Source of the DNA: a virus
IMG/VR virus record: IMGVR_UViG_3300038701_001032
Span: 1-35,257 of that record
Direction: 5' to 3' (one strand)
DNA length: 35,257 bases
Each line of letters starts with the position of its first letter. Positions within the stretch are counted from its first letter, which is position 1. This document shows positions 1 through 7,255 of this stretch, in pieces. The notes beneath the pieces are model-generated. The model had not been told where the DNA came from and did not search any database. It was given only the letters and a program-made list of their open reading frames with translations. The translations under genes were made by a program, and so were the position numbers.

Positions 1-110
1 TATAAGGGCCTAAACAGATTGTACACAACAACAGTATTACCATAATTTGCCCGAAAAGCCCGTAAACATTAGGATACAGAACGTTTGACCATAATTGGCC
101 GAACAAACGG
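1..110 (+). repeat. Left-end iterated motif, candidate transposase-binding sites
   Basis: Three related copies can be read. L1 at 1-28 starts TATAAGGGCC and contains GTACACA. L2 at 41-70 starts CATAATTTGCC and contains CGTAAACATT. L3 starts at 91 with ATAATTGGCC followed by GAACAAACGG. L1 and L2 both align to the reverse complement of 35157-35185 (TATAATCGCC, AAAACC, CGTACACATT). Iterated sites of this type at both ends are what MuA-family transposases bind. The binding role is inferred from position and repetition. Confidence 0.55.
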
Positions 111-474
111 AATGTGCAGCCATAAGCATTTAATCCGCATTTAAGCAACGTTTAAATATGCAGGCCACCACAGTTAGCCTGCAAACGCTGTAACGCCCGT
201 ATACAGCGAGATATAGCCGTTAAACACCTTCTTTACAAAGTGACTTTATTGTGTACTACAACAATTGGGTGAAACGCCCTCTTCGTATGTTGGTTCTACA
301 GTTGGTTCTACAGTTGGTTCTACATCTGACCGTTAAAACAGTACCCGTTAACCCCCTGTTAATGGCTTGAAAAACGGCTAAAAGTGCATGAAATGAACGA
401 TAAACACCCCCTTAATACATGGTTGGCGCATTAGTCTTTGCGTTGTAAGTGCTTGAAAGCGTGACTATTAAGCA
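111..474. other. Non-coding left-end region
   Basis: No open frame with a convincing start and composition is seen here. The stretch holds a further GTGTAC/ACAACAAT-type motif near 248-266, similar to the one at 20-34, and the 12-base triplicate at 289-324. It separates the left end from the terminator of the lysogeny operon and may carry additional transposase or host-factor sites. Confidence 0.4.
289..324 (+). repeat. Three tandem copies of a 12-base unit
   Basis: The unit GTTGGTTCTACA is repeated three times without a mismatch. It lies between the left end and the lysogeny terminator, outside any gene. It could be a protein-binding array or simple slippage. Confidence 0.9.
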
Positions 475-499
475 CAAAAAGAGGCCAATTACGGCCTCT
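475..499 (-). terminator. Rho-independent terminator of the repressor/T9SS-cargo operon
   Basis: AGAGGCC (480-486) pairs with GGCCTCT (493-499) around a 6-base loop. On the minus strand the stem is followed by five T residues (475-479). It lies about 50 bases after the stop of the minus-strand T9SS gene, which is where the leftward operon should end. Confidence 0.8.
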
Positions 500-550
500 A
501 AAATTTGTGTGTGCGGTATGAATTGCGCACGTTTTGTATTTAAAATTCGA

Positions 551-1273
551 TTATCTGATGATTAAACGCTCTGCAAATTGCCCGTTAACATGTACCAAGT
601 ATGTGCCAGCTACCATGCCAGATACTGGTAGTGTAATGGTGCCAACATCATTGGTTGGTACAGAGCTTACTACTTGCCCGTGCATATTGATTAACTCAAT
701 GCTGCCCGGTTCTGTTATTTCGAAGGATACCATCTCGCTTGATGGATTTGGATACATGTTAAAACGGCTCCGAGTATCTGGTTCATCAACATCTGTCTGT
801 AATGGCCATGTGCCACCTAAAGAATAAACCTCTGACACGGAAGATATACTTATTATAAGCTTAGGGTCTCCAGCCACTTCTGCCACTACAGCACTACAGT
901 TGTCACATGATTTGGTAAGAAGTTGCGTGCCACTTTCTTTGTAAACTCGAATGATTCGATTGTTCGTTCCTTCTTCATAGTAGTACGCCAAGTATTCCAA
1001 GTCGCTATCAGTGTTAAATAATCCAGTGCCATAGTATTGCGGTGGAATATACATCACATGACCGGGGATGGTCGGAATGTTTATGGTTCTAATCAACTGA
1101 TGATTCGGGCTGTAATGCTTCCATACCTGACTCACGGAGTTAAATACTTGGTATCCTTCCATTCCCCAATAAAGGGTGCTTGCATTTCCGTCACTGTACG
1201 TATGCTCCAGTGTTATCTGCGCGCTTGATGTAGCTGCCGCTAAAATAGCAAGTGATGTAAGTAGCTTTTTCAT
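551..1273 (-). CDS. T9SS-sorted secreted protein carried by the prophage
   Basis: This 240-residue protein starts with a Sec-type signal peptide (MKKLLTSLAILAAATSSAQ, cleavage near residue 19). It ends in a type A T9SS sorting domain of about 75 residues, with the typical RFNMYPNPSSE opening, a GTYLVHV strand and a C-terminal RLIIR. Such proteins cross the outer membrane by type IX secretion and are released or attached to the surface. The middle part (about 20-165) has short beta-strand-like repeats and a CDNC motif, and I recognise no domain in it. The start codon overlaps the repressor stop (ATGA at 1270-1273), so the two are probably co-transcribed and translationally coupled, and hence expressed in the lysogen. 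This suggests lysogenic conversion of the host surface; the actual function is unknown. Confidence 0.85.
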   Translation of the reverse strand: MKKLLTSLAILAAATSSAQITLEHTYSDGNASTLYWGMEGYQVFNSVSQVWKHYSPNHQLIRTINIPTIPGHVMYIPPQYYGTGLFNTDSDLEYLAYYYEEGTNNRIIRVYKESGTQLLTKSCDNCSAVVAEVAGDPKLIISISSVSEVYSLGGTWPLQTDVDEPDTRSRFNMYPNPSSEMVSFEITEPGSIELINMHGQVVSSVPTNDVGTITLPVSGMVAGTYLVHVNGQFAERLIIR

Positions 1274-1677
1274 TGCTTCTGGTTTAGTTTATCGTTAATG
1301 ATTTTTAGTTCTTGTTGCAAGTTGGTTAGTTGCTCATTGACATCATTCATCCACTCATCCATTGATAATCGTTGAACGGTATTAGTTTCTCGACTAGCAG
1401 CATTATACGTTGTATCTTCTTCTTGAGCTAACAATTGTCTGTAATGATCTTTCTCATCCTTCTTAAACCACGTACCTGAGCCAGTTATGAGCCATTCTAC
1501 TCGTATTTCTGGTGCAAACTCTAGGAATTTAAGAATATTCTCCTCGCTAACTCCGCGATTTTTATCTAGCATTCCGTTAGATATGCCAGATTCCTTGTAA
1601 AATTGATACTTACTAACGCCTTGATACTTAAGGTATTGCAGCATTCTTTTTTTGATATGAGTTTTTTTACTCTCCAA
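1270..1677 (-). CDS. Prophage repressor, HTH (XRE-like) with C-terminal coiled coil
   Basis: The 135-residue protein has an N-terminal helix-turn-helix of the lambda-repressor/XRE type (about residues 8-65). It contains SKYQFYKESGIS and the VEWLITGSG segment common in Bacteroidota phage repressors. Residues about 100-135 are a likely coiled coil for oligomerisation (NEQLTNLQQELKIINDKL). No LexA/CI-type self-cleaving peptidase domain is present, so induction by RecA-driven autocleavage is unlikely. It is divergent from the Cro/Ner-like gene at 1741, with a palindromic operator between them. The role as immunity repressor is inferred from family, orientation and operator. Confidence 0.8.
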   Translation of the reverse strand: MESKKTHIKKRMLQYLKYQGVSKYQFYKESGISNGMLDKNRGVSEENILKFLEFAPEIRVEWLITGSGTWFKKDEKDHYRQLLAQEEDTTYNAASRETNTVQRLSMDEWMNDVNEQLTNLQQELKIINDKLNQKQ

Positions 1678-1680
1678 AAC

Positions 1681-1712
1681 TTGGAATCATAGATTAATAG
1701 CTCATATATTTG
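1681..1712 (+). promoter_or_regulatory. Early rightward promoter, Bacteroidota type
   Basis: TATATTTG at 1705-1712 fits the Bacteroidota -7 consensus TAnnTTTG exactly. A TTG at 1681-1683 lies 21 bases upstream, an acceptable spacing for the -33 element. The box lies inside the spacer of the palindrome at 1693-1722 and fires toward the transposition operon. Confidence 0.65.
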
Positions 1713-1722
1713 TGCTATTAAT
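1693..1722. promoter_or_regulatory. Operator palindrome between repressor and Cro/Ner-like gene
   Basis: ATTAATAGC (1693-1701) and GCTATTAAT (1714-1722) form a perfect 9-base inverted repeat with a 12-base spacer that contains the rightward -7 box. A minus-strand box TAACTTTG (1731-1724) next to it could serve the repressor gene. A dimer bound here would block the early promoter. Confidence 0.7.
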
Positions 1723-1740
1723 TCAAAGTTAGTAAATCAA

Positions 1741-1986
1741 ATGCACCAAAAACCAGACACGACTTACCTGAAGCATGGCGACCTCACCATTATTGCTAAA
1801 AAATTCAATGTAACAAGCAGTGCTGTTTCTGCCATTGCCACCGGACACTTCAAGAGCAAGCGCCTATTCCGTGCCATAGAGGCATTGAACGCAGTTAGAA
1901 AAGAGCAGGAAGAAAAAGAGCTGCAAGAGTTATGCGATTCAATTAAGACTGAGTCTCTAACAGATGTCAACCCATCATCATGCTAG
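1741..1986 (+). CDS. Cro/Ner-like DNA-binding protein, first early gene
   Basis: This 81-residue protein has a short HTH-like segment (TIIAKKFNVTSSAVSAIATGH, about residues 16-36) followed by a charged helix rich in E and K. It starts right after the operator and is transcribed away from the repressor, the place of ner in Mu and cro in lambda. A role in turning the early promoter down is an inference. The next small gene starts inside its stop region (ATGCTAG at 1980-1986). Confidence 0.65.
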   Translation: MHQKPDTTYLKHGDLTIIAKKFNVTSSAVSAIATGHFKSKRLFRAIEALNAVRKEQEEKELQELCDSIKTESLTDVNPSSC

Positions 1987-2066
1987 GCGCATTTATCGCA
2001 ATTGGAATTTTCATGGGCTGGGTAATCTACCTCGCTATTGACGCAAACCAAAACCAAAACAAATAA
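1980..2066 (+). CDS. 28-residue single-pass membrane peptide
   Basis: The reading MLGAFIAIGIFMGWVIYLA followed by a short polar tail gives one hydrophobic segment and a DANQNQNK end. It overlaps the preceding gene by seven bases, a coupling typical of this genome. Function is unknown; small membrane peptides in early phage regions often affect host physiology or exclusion. It is too short for statistical support. Confidence 0.4.
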   Translation: MLGAFIAIGIFMGWVIYLAIDANQNQNK

Positions 2067-2068
2067 TC

Positions 2069-2377
2069 ATGGAATCATTTTCAAAAATTAGATACGCTTC
2101 TGAAGAATCAAAAGGATGGCTTACTGAGCCAACTTCTCCACGCGCAAAAAGAGAGGAGTTCCTTCGGAAGCAAAAATTACATCGCTCCAGTTTCTTAGGA
2201 TGGCTATCACGGAAACTAGCTCCGCTTCGGTATGGACCCGTAAGGTTAGGAGAAGTTTACAAACACTCTCTTGGTCAGAGTCGCGAGATAGCAATTCAGA
2301 TTCCATTTTCCAATACTGTTTGGCTGTTGCAATGGTGTGTAGGTAAACAGTGGATTTCGAATCAAGATAAGCACTAG
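2069..2377 (+). CDS. Hypothetical basic protein
   Basis: A 102-residue frame follows the membrane peptide after two bases. It is rich in R, K and S (SPRAKREEFLRKQKL near residues 23-37) and matches no family I know. A frame of similar length lies on the opposite strand at 2121-2429, so coding is supported only by operon spacing and the A-rich leader. About 70 bases without a gene follow. Confidence 0.45.
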   Translation: MESFSKIRYASEESKGWLTEPTSPRAKREEFLRKQKLHRSSFLGWLSRKLAPLRYGPVRLGEVYKHSLGQSREIAIQIPFSNTVWLLQWCVGKQWISNQDKH

Positions 2378-2447
2378 AGCTATCCGTTAGCGGTACTATC
2401 CATTCTAAGGTGATACGATATAATAACACCCATCAAAAGTAACTGAA

Positions 2448-3026
2448 ATGGCTCAAAACGAATTTAGAGAGATACTTCAACGTCTTTGCAAGACATGGAT
2501 ACCCGGCTCTGTAGTCGGTCAGATTACGGCAGTCGATGGTACAGACACGTGTACGGTAGAGCCAGTAGATGGCGGTGCAACACTTTACAAGGTTCGCCTT
2601 CGTGCTACTATTGATGGCAATGATGAAGGCGTGGTAAGTATTCCAGCTGTTGACAGCTTCGTAATTGTATCGCCCATCAATCACAACGACAATCAACTTT
2701 TTGTGTCTCGGTTCAGCAAGGTCGAAAGCTGGCACGTTAAGACTGAGAACAGTACCAGTTTACAAGTAAACGATGATGGTACTGTATTTCTGAACGGCAA
2801 CAACTTCGGTAGCCTCATTAAGATTGACGACATAGTTGATAGGCTCAATTCTATTGAGGATGCAATAAGCGGACTTGTGGACGACCACAATAGCCATATC
2901 CATGATGTGATTGACCCAGTCTCTGGAACCTTAGTGGCTGACCCGCCAACGGTACCGTCTACGCAAAACGCAGGAACAACTACAGTATCCGCAATCGAAA
3001 ACGACAAAGTTCAACACGGAGGATAA
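2448..3026 (+). CDS. Baseplate spike-like protein (Mu gp45/P2 gpV type), displaced into the early region
   Basis: This 192-residue protein has an OB-fold-like N-terminal part (about 15-90: PGSVVGQITAVDG, a run of short strands, then DSFVIVSPINHNDNQLFVSRF). A short strand-rich section and a helix (about 125-145) follow. The C-terminal region has an HxH pair (SHIHDV) and proline-rich VADPPTVPS. Cell-puncturing spikes of contractile tails have this architecture, with histidines binding iron near the tip. The late baseplate cluster (30356-35076) lacks a spike gene, which supports the assignment. The stop overlaps the transposase start (TAATG at 3024-3028). Placement ahead of the transposase is unusual for a late structural gene. 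Confidence 0.65.
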   Translation: MAQNEFREILQRLCKTWIPGSVVGQITAVDGTDTCTVEPVDGGATLYKVRLRATIDGNDEGVVSIPAVDSFVIVSPINHNDNQLFVSRFSKVESWHVKTENSTSLQVNDDGTVFLNGNNFGSLIKIDDIVDRLNSIEDAISGLVDDHNSHIHDVIDPVSGTLVADPPTVPSTQNAGTTTVSAIENDKVQHGG

Positions 3027-5065
3027 TGCTACAAGTGCAAGGAAATAAGGTTGGAGTTCCGGTTCATTTACTTGTGCCAGATTTTTTTCCATCAGAAAAA
3101 GCTTTGTACCAAAAGCTTTGGCGAGACAAGAAGTTGAACTACGGAATGAAACGCCTGCAACGTGGCTGCTATGGCAATTCTTTGCTTGTAGACTTTGATA
3201 CTCTTGATAAAAAAGTGCAAGAGCAAATTGGCGACCCACGCAAACCAGACCACCTATTAGACAACTATTACGAGGTTGATACCGAGGCCGTGGAGTTCTA
3301 CCACAACTGGCAGTACCCGGATGGCAGCTACCTCAAGCCAGATAGCATTGAGCAGTACATCATCAACGCAAGTGTGATGAAAGCTATTTTCAGACTTCGC
3401 GATGCGCGAATTGCTGAACGACAAAGCAAGAACGGCAGCCTGCAAGGCATCACTCAAACGCTTTGCACAGATGCCAACACATACCAGGAGCACCTGCAAG
3501 CAAAGGCAGGCATGAGACACAAGCTCCCAACCAATGCGCGCAGGTTCAAGCAAGCTATGACAGAATTTGAGCGCATTGGTTTCATCTCACTCATTAAGGA
3601 TGCCAAGGGCAACGCCAAAAAGAACGCTGCCAAGGTAGATGAGCAAGTGCTGCAACTACTCAACGACCTCTTTGCAAGCCAAAGCCACAAGCCAACAGCT
3701 ACAGAAGTTGCTGGTCAGTACGATGCTTTCTTGCGTGGACAGCTAGAAGTGTTCAATGCCGAAACAGGCGAGCAGTACACCACAGATGGTTACGCCAGCA
3801 TTAGCACTAGTACGGTTAAGCGATACCTGACCCAATGGCAGAGCCGTATTGCTACGCACCATGTGCGTAGTGGCGACCGACAGAAGTACATGAACAAGTA
3901 CAGCGTACACCACTCGCTCAAGCAACCAGAGTTTGCGGGCGAGATCATCTCCATTGATGACCGCCAACCACCTTTCGAGTACGAACCAGGCAAGCGTATG
4001 TGGTGGTACTTGGGCGTTGACCTCGGCAGTGAGGCCATTACCACTTGGGTACACGGCAAGAGCAAAGAGGGTATCATCCTCGATTTCTACCAGCAGATGG
4101 TACGAAATTACCACGAGTGGGGAATGCCGCTACCATACGAACTGGAGGCTGAAAGCTCGCTCAACAGTTCATTCAAAGAAACCTTCTTGCGCGAAGGTCA
4201 GATGTTTAGCCGAGTGAGGATTGAAGCCAACAAAGCAAGAGCCAAGCGTATTGAGGCGTACTTCCGCCAATTGCGCTACGGCATAGAAAAGAAGCGCGAA
4301 GGATGGCTTGCGCGTCCGTTTGCTGGCAGCGAAAGCAATCAGCTTGGCGGCACCAAGAAAACCATCATTCCTTATGATGAGCTGGTGCATCAATGTCTGC
4401 TCGACATTATGACGTGGAACAACATGGAGCACTCCAAAATCAAGGGCAAGACCCGTTGGGAAGTGTTCTTGGAGCGTCAGCATCCAGAGTTGAAACCAAT
4501 CAACCTGCGTGCTATTCTGCCAGCGTTGGGCCATAGCACCGCTACTAGCGTAAACGTTGGCATCATCCGCTTCAAGAGCCGCGAGTGGCTGTTAGGTGTA
4601 GACGGACAAGTTGCCACAGGCGATACGCTTATCCGGTTAATGAAGGGAGTGGAAGGCGAGGATATTACCATCCATTGGTTGGATAATACCGATGGCAGCG
4701 TAATGAAAGCCTACATCTACCACAACGAGCGGTATGTGTGCGAGGCGGTGCCGAAACCAGTCTACAGCCGTAGCACTATTGGTCGTACAGATGCAGATGT
4801 GGAAGCACGTGCCATTATGAGTGCCTACGCCAACACCGTTGATGGCTACCGAAAAGAAACCGTGAAAGGCTTGAACAAAGTAGCGGTACTCGATAACCGT
4901 AGCCTGACGCTCAACGATAAGTTTCAGATACCAGGAATGGCCAAGCACCGCCCAGCAGAGCAAGAACCGCAAGAGGCTGAGGTGCTGCCAGAACTGCCCG
5001 AAGAAGAAGACTATTCAACACCCATTCAAACATCATTCAAACAAAGTTTAAAAGATAGATTCTAA
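3026..5065 (+). CDS. MuA-type DDE transposase
   Basis: At 679 residues this is close to MuA (663). The N-terminal 250 residues contain the Mu-type DNA-binding region (FPSEKALYQKLWRDKKLNYG early on). The RNase H-like core follows, with ISIDD at 308-312 giving the first acid (D311), then WWYLGVDLGS. The segment MPLPYELEAESSLN (367-380) aligns without gaps to the MuA segment holding its second Asp, and the residue there is E376. NKARAKRIEAYF supplies the final Glu (E410). A Mu-transposase C-terminal beta-barrel spans about 505-580 (VGIIRFKSREWLLGVDGQ to YVCEAVPKP). The tail is acidic, where MuA contacts MuB and ClpX. It catalyses strand cleavage and transfer during integration and replicative transposition. 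Confidence 0.93.
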   Translation: MLQVQGNKVGVPVHLLVPDFFPSEKALYQKLWRDKKLNYGMKRLQRGCYGNSLLVDFDTLDKKVQEQIGDPRKPDHLLDNYYEVDTEAVEFYHNWQYPDGSYLKPDSIEQYIINASVMKAIFRLRDARIAERQSKNGSLQGITQTLCTDANTYQEHLQAKAGMRHKLPTNARRFKQAMTEFERIGFISLIKDAKGNAKKNAAKVDEQVLQLLNDLFASQSHKPTATEVAGQYDAFLRGQLEVFNAETGEQYTTDGYASISTSTVKRYLTQWQSRIATHHVRSGDRQKYMNKYSVHHSLKQPEFAGEIISIDDRQPPFEYEPGKRMWWYLGVDLGSEAITTWVHGKSKEGIILDFYQQMVRNYHEWGMPLPYELEAESSLNSSFKETFLREGQMFSRVRIEANKARAKRIEAYFRQLRYGIEKKREGWLARPFAGSESNQLGGTKKTIIPYDELVHQCLLDIMTWNNMEHSKIKGKTRWEVFLERQHPELKPINLRAILPALGHSTATSVNVGIIRFKSREWLLGVDGQVATGDTLIRLMKGVEGEDITIHWLDNTDGSVMKAYIYHNERYVCEAVPKPVYSRSTIGRTDADVEARAIMSAYANTVDGYRKETVKGLNKVAVLDNRSLTLNDKFQIPGMAKHRPAEQEPQEAEVLPELPEEEDYSTPIQTSFKQSLKDRF

Positions 5066-5364
5066 TGAAAGTTTACATCAGTGGAAAAATTACAGGAATT
5101 GAAGACCAAGCGCCTGCGCTATTTGCAAAAGCTGCAAGCGATGTTGCGGCAATGGGTCACGAGCCAGTCAATCCAATGACCATTAACCATGACCACGACC
5201 AGACTTGGCAGAGCTACATGAAGGCCGATGTGAAAGCATTGTGCGATTGCGATGCCATTTACATGCTCAGCAATTACAAGGACAGCAAGGGTGCGCTAAT
5301 TGAATTGCAGATAGCTAACCACCTAGAGCTTAACGTGCTTCACCAGCACAGAAGAGTAAAATAA
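5065..5364 (+). CDS. DUF4406 protein (nucleoside 2-deoxyribosyltransferase-like fold)
   Basis: The 99-residue protein opens with MKVYISGKITG, the signature of DUF4406, and has the expected late segment CDAIYMLSNYKDSKGALIELQIA. The family resembles nucleoside 2-deoxyribosyltransferases and is frequent in phages; its substrate is not established. It overlaps the transposase stop by one base (TAATG) and is followed by a 45-base A-rich leader to the MuB gene. Confidence 0.8.
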   Translation: MKVYISGKITGIEDQAPALFAKAASDVAAMGHEPVNPMTINHDHDQTWQSYMKADVKALCDCDAIYMLSNYKDSKGALIELQIANHLELNVLHQHRRVK

Positions 5365-5409
5365 GACCAACTAATCCCAAAACCTAACCAAAATCAATAC
5401 GCTAAAACA

Positions 5410-6378
5410 ATGAATGTAACCAACGATTTCCGAGACAGTGTAATGGATGCCCTGCTCATCCGCAAGGGTAACCACCTTGGCACAGAGAAAAGCTTTGCCA
5501 CCCAATGGCAGATACCACACTCCGTTTGGAGTACGCTTAAGACCATTCGCGCAGAGCGCAAAGAAGGCAAGGATACCAGCTACTTCGGTAAGCTGAAAGA
5601 CCAAGACTGGATTCGCCTTGGCCGCGCAATGGAAGTACTCACCAACCGCAGAAAGTGGAACGTGGTAAAAACAGATGTTTTCCTAACCATCGAAGAGGAT
5701 ATCATCTTCTGTAAGGAGCACAGCAAGGCGCGCATATTCGTTGATGATTGCGCCATTGGAAAAACCTTTACCGCCAAGTACCTGAGCCGCAAGCTTCCTA
5801 ACGTCTATTACGTTGATTGCAGCCAGTGCAAGACCAAGAGCGAGTTCTTACGGCTTATTGCCATGCGCATTGGTGTAGACCACAAAGGCAGGCTAATCGA
5901 AATAACCGAAACCATCAAGTACTGGCTCAATGGAATGGATAAGCCGTTGGTCATTTTAGATGAAGCTGGCGACCTGAACCAAGCCGCATTCCTTGCCATC
6001 AAAGAACTATGGAACGCCACCGAAGGCACCTGCGGATGGTACATGATGGGGGCGGATGGCCTACGCGCTAAAATAGACCGTGGCTACAACAACAAGAAGC
6101 TCGGTTATGCCGAAATCTTTAGCCGCTTCTCAGAGAAGTACAGCAGCGTGGTTCCTAACGGCAAAGACGACAAGCGCGCCTTTTACCGCAAGCTGATTAC
6201 CGATGTGCTGTACGCCAACATGAACGAGAACGAGCGCAGAGAACTCGACCAAATTGTAAAGCGCTGCCTGGTTAACGATAACCGTGGCCGCCTTGGTGGA
6301 TTACGCAGAGCTGAATCGCTACTCATCCTCAACGCCCGACCAAACACAGACCTTTTTTCCGCACCAGCAAGAACCTAA
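5410..6378 (+). CDS. MuB-like AAA+ ATPase, target-DNA activator
   Basis: This 322-residue protein has an N-terminal HTH-like region (about 1-60; KSFATQWQIPHSVWSTL) as in MuB. An ATPase core follows, with a Walker A variant DDCAIGKT (112-119), Walker B PLVILDEAGD (179-188) and a sensor-like WYMMGADGL. MuB binds target DNA, delivers it to the transposase and gives target immunity. Position after the transposase agrees with Mu gene order, apart from the inserted DUF4406 gene. The first Gly of the usual P-loop is absent, as often in MuB and TniB-type ATPases. Confidence 0.88.
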   Translation: MNVTNDFRDSVMDALLIRKGNHLGTEKSFATQWQIPHSVWSTLKTIRAERKEGKDTSYFGKLKDQDWIRLGRAMEVLTNRRKWNVVKTDVFLTIEEDIIFCKEHSKARIFVDDCAIGKTFTAKYLSRKLPNVYYVDCSQCKTKSEFLRLIAMRIGVDHKGRLIEITETIKYWLNGMDKPLVILDEAGDLNQAAFLAIKELWNATEGTCGWYMMGADGLRAKIDRGYNNKKLGYAEIFSRFSEKYSSVVPNGKDDKRAFYRKLITDVLYANMNENERRELDQIVKRCLVNDNRGRLGGLRRAESLLILNARPNTDLFSAPART

Positions 6379-6384
6379 TGATAA

Positions 6385-7005
6385 ATGGCCAGAGCCTTAA
6401 CGCTTAAAAACCTAATGAGCAAGAAGCACACAACATATCCTTTCGATGGCATTTGGCTTGATGTAATTGGCACGCCAAGCACCCACGGCATTTGGTTGCT
6501 GTACGGTGCAGAGAAGCACGGCAAGACCACGCTTGCGTTGATGCTTGCCGAGTACATCAGTCAGTTTGCCAAGACCGATTACGTGAGTGCTGAGGAAGGC
6601 ATGGACTACGACTTTGCCCAAGCCGTAAAGCGTGCGCAGCTCGACCCCAACAACCGCAACCTGCACTTTAGAGAGTACACGCCTGTGGAAGAGTTGGAAG
6701 TAATTCTCAGCAAGCGCAAAGCACCCAAGGTAATGGTGCTAGACAATGCCACCATTTACCACGATGAGCTGAAAGGCAATCGATTGAAAGAGTTGCTGCA
6801 ACGCCAGCAGGATAAGCTGTTCATCTTGGTTGCTCACGAAGAGCGAAACGAGCCTTACACCAGTACCGCCAAGTTAGCGCGCAAGCTTGCTAAGGTCATT
6901 ATCAGAGTGCAAGGTTTACAGGCCACCGTTGGCGGTCGCTGCCCTGGTGGCATCATATCTATTAACGAAGAAAAAGCAGAGCTATATCATGGCACAGCAG
7001 AGTAA
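6385..7005 (+). CDS. RecA-like P-loop ATPase, phage recombination type
   Basis: The 206-residue protein has a P-loop GAEKHGKTT (41-49), a Walker B-like strand KVMVLDNA (115-122) and a strand FILVAHEERNEP (146-157) like the one preceding the DNA-binding loops of RecA folds. Its short single-domain form recalls phage RecA-core proteins of the Sak4/AAA_24 type that anneal or load single-stranded DNA. Gene order right after MuB suggests a role in transpososome disassembly or replication. Substrate and partner cannot be told from sequence. Confidence 0.7.
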   Translation: MARALTLKNLMSKKHTTYPFDGIWLDVIGTPSTHGIWLLYGAEKHGKTTLALMLAEYISQFAKTDYVSAEEGMDYDFAQAVKRAQLDPNNRNLHFREYTPVEELEVILSKRKAPKVMVLDNATIYHDELKGNRLKELLQRQQDKLFILVAHEERNEPYTSTAKLARKLAKVIIRVQGLQATVGGRCPGGIISINEEKAELYHGTAE

Positions 7006-7255
7006 AGTAAACGTCAGAATTTCCTCCAAGTACAAATATCTGAGCACTTGTGATGCAGATGAACTATGGTTTGATCAGAACAAGCCAACATGGAACGGAA
7101 CGAACTACGAAAGTGGTGATTACAGGGTTGATGGCCCGAATGAAAATGGCGACCTACTAATTGCCGATACAAAAATCCATTGTCTATACGAAAGGAAAGG
7201 TCATGAATGGATTCTAATTGAAGACGCAGGACAACCAATAAACCATGAGCAATAA
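6989..7255 (+). CDS. Hypothetical protein
   Basis: An 88-residue frame starts at MAQQSKVNVRISS and overlaps the end of the RecA-like gene by 17 bases. An upstream frame extension exists, but it lies wholly within the preceding gene, so this ATG was chosen. The protein is rich in D, N and W with short beta-strand-like pieces (GDYRVDGPNENGDLLIAD, HEWILIEDAG). No family is recognised. Confidence 0.6.
   Translation: MAQQSKVNVRISSKYKYLSTCDADELWFDQNKPTWNGTNYESGDYRVDGPNENGDLLIADTKIHCLYERKGHEWILIEDAGQPINHEQ

Noticed and set aside
289-324. CRISPR-like array
   Set aside because: Three adjacent 12-base units without spacers are a tandem repeat, not a CRISPR.
1724-1752. Definite repressor promoter on the minus strand
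   Set aside because: TAACTTTG fits the -7 box, but the nearest TTG (about 15 bases away) is too close for a standard -33 element, so it is only mentioned as a candidate.
2121-2429. 102-residue minus-strand frame opposite the gene at 2069
   Set aside because: Direction conflicts with the early operon and no leader or family match is seen. The plus-strand frame was kept with modest confidence.
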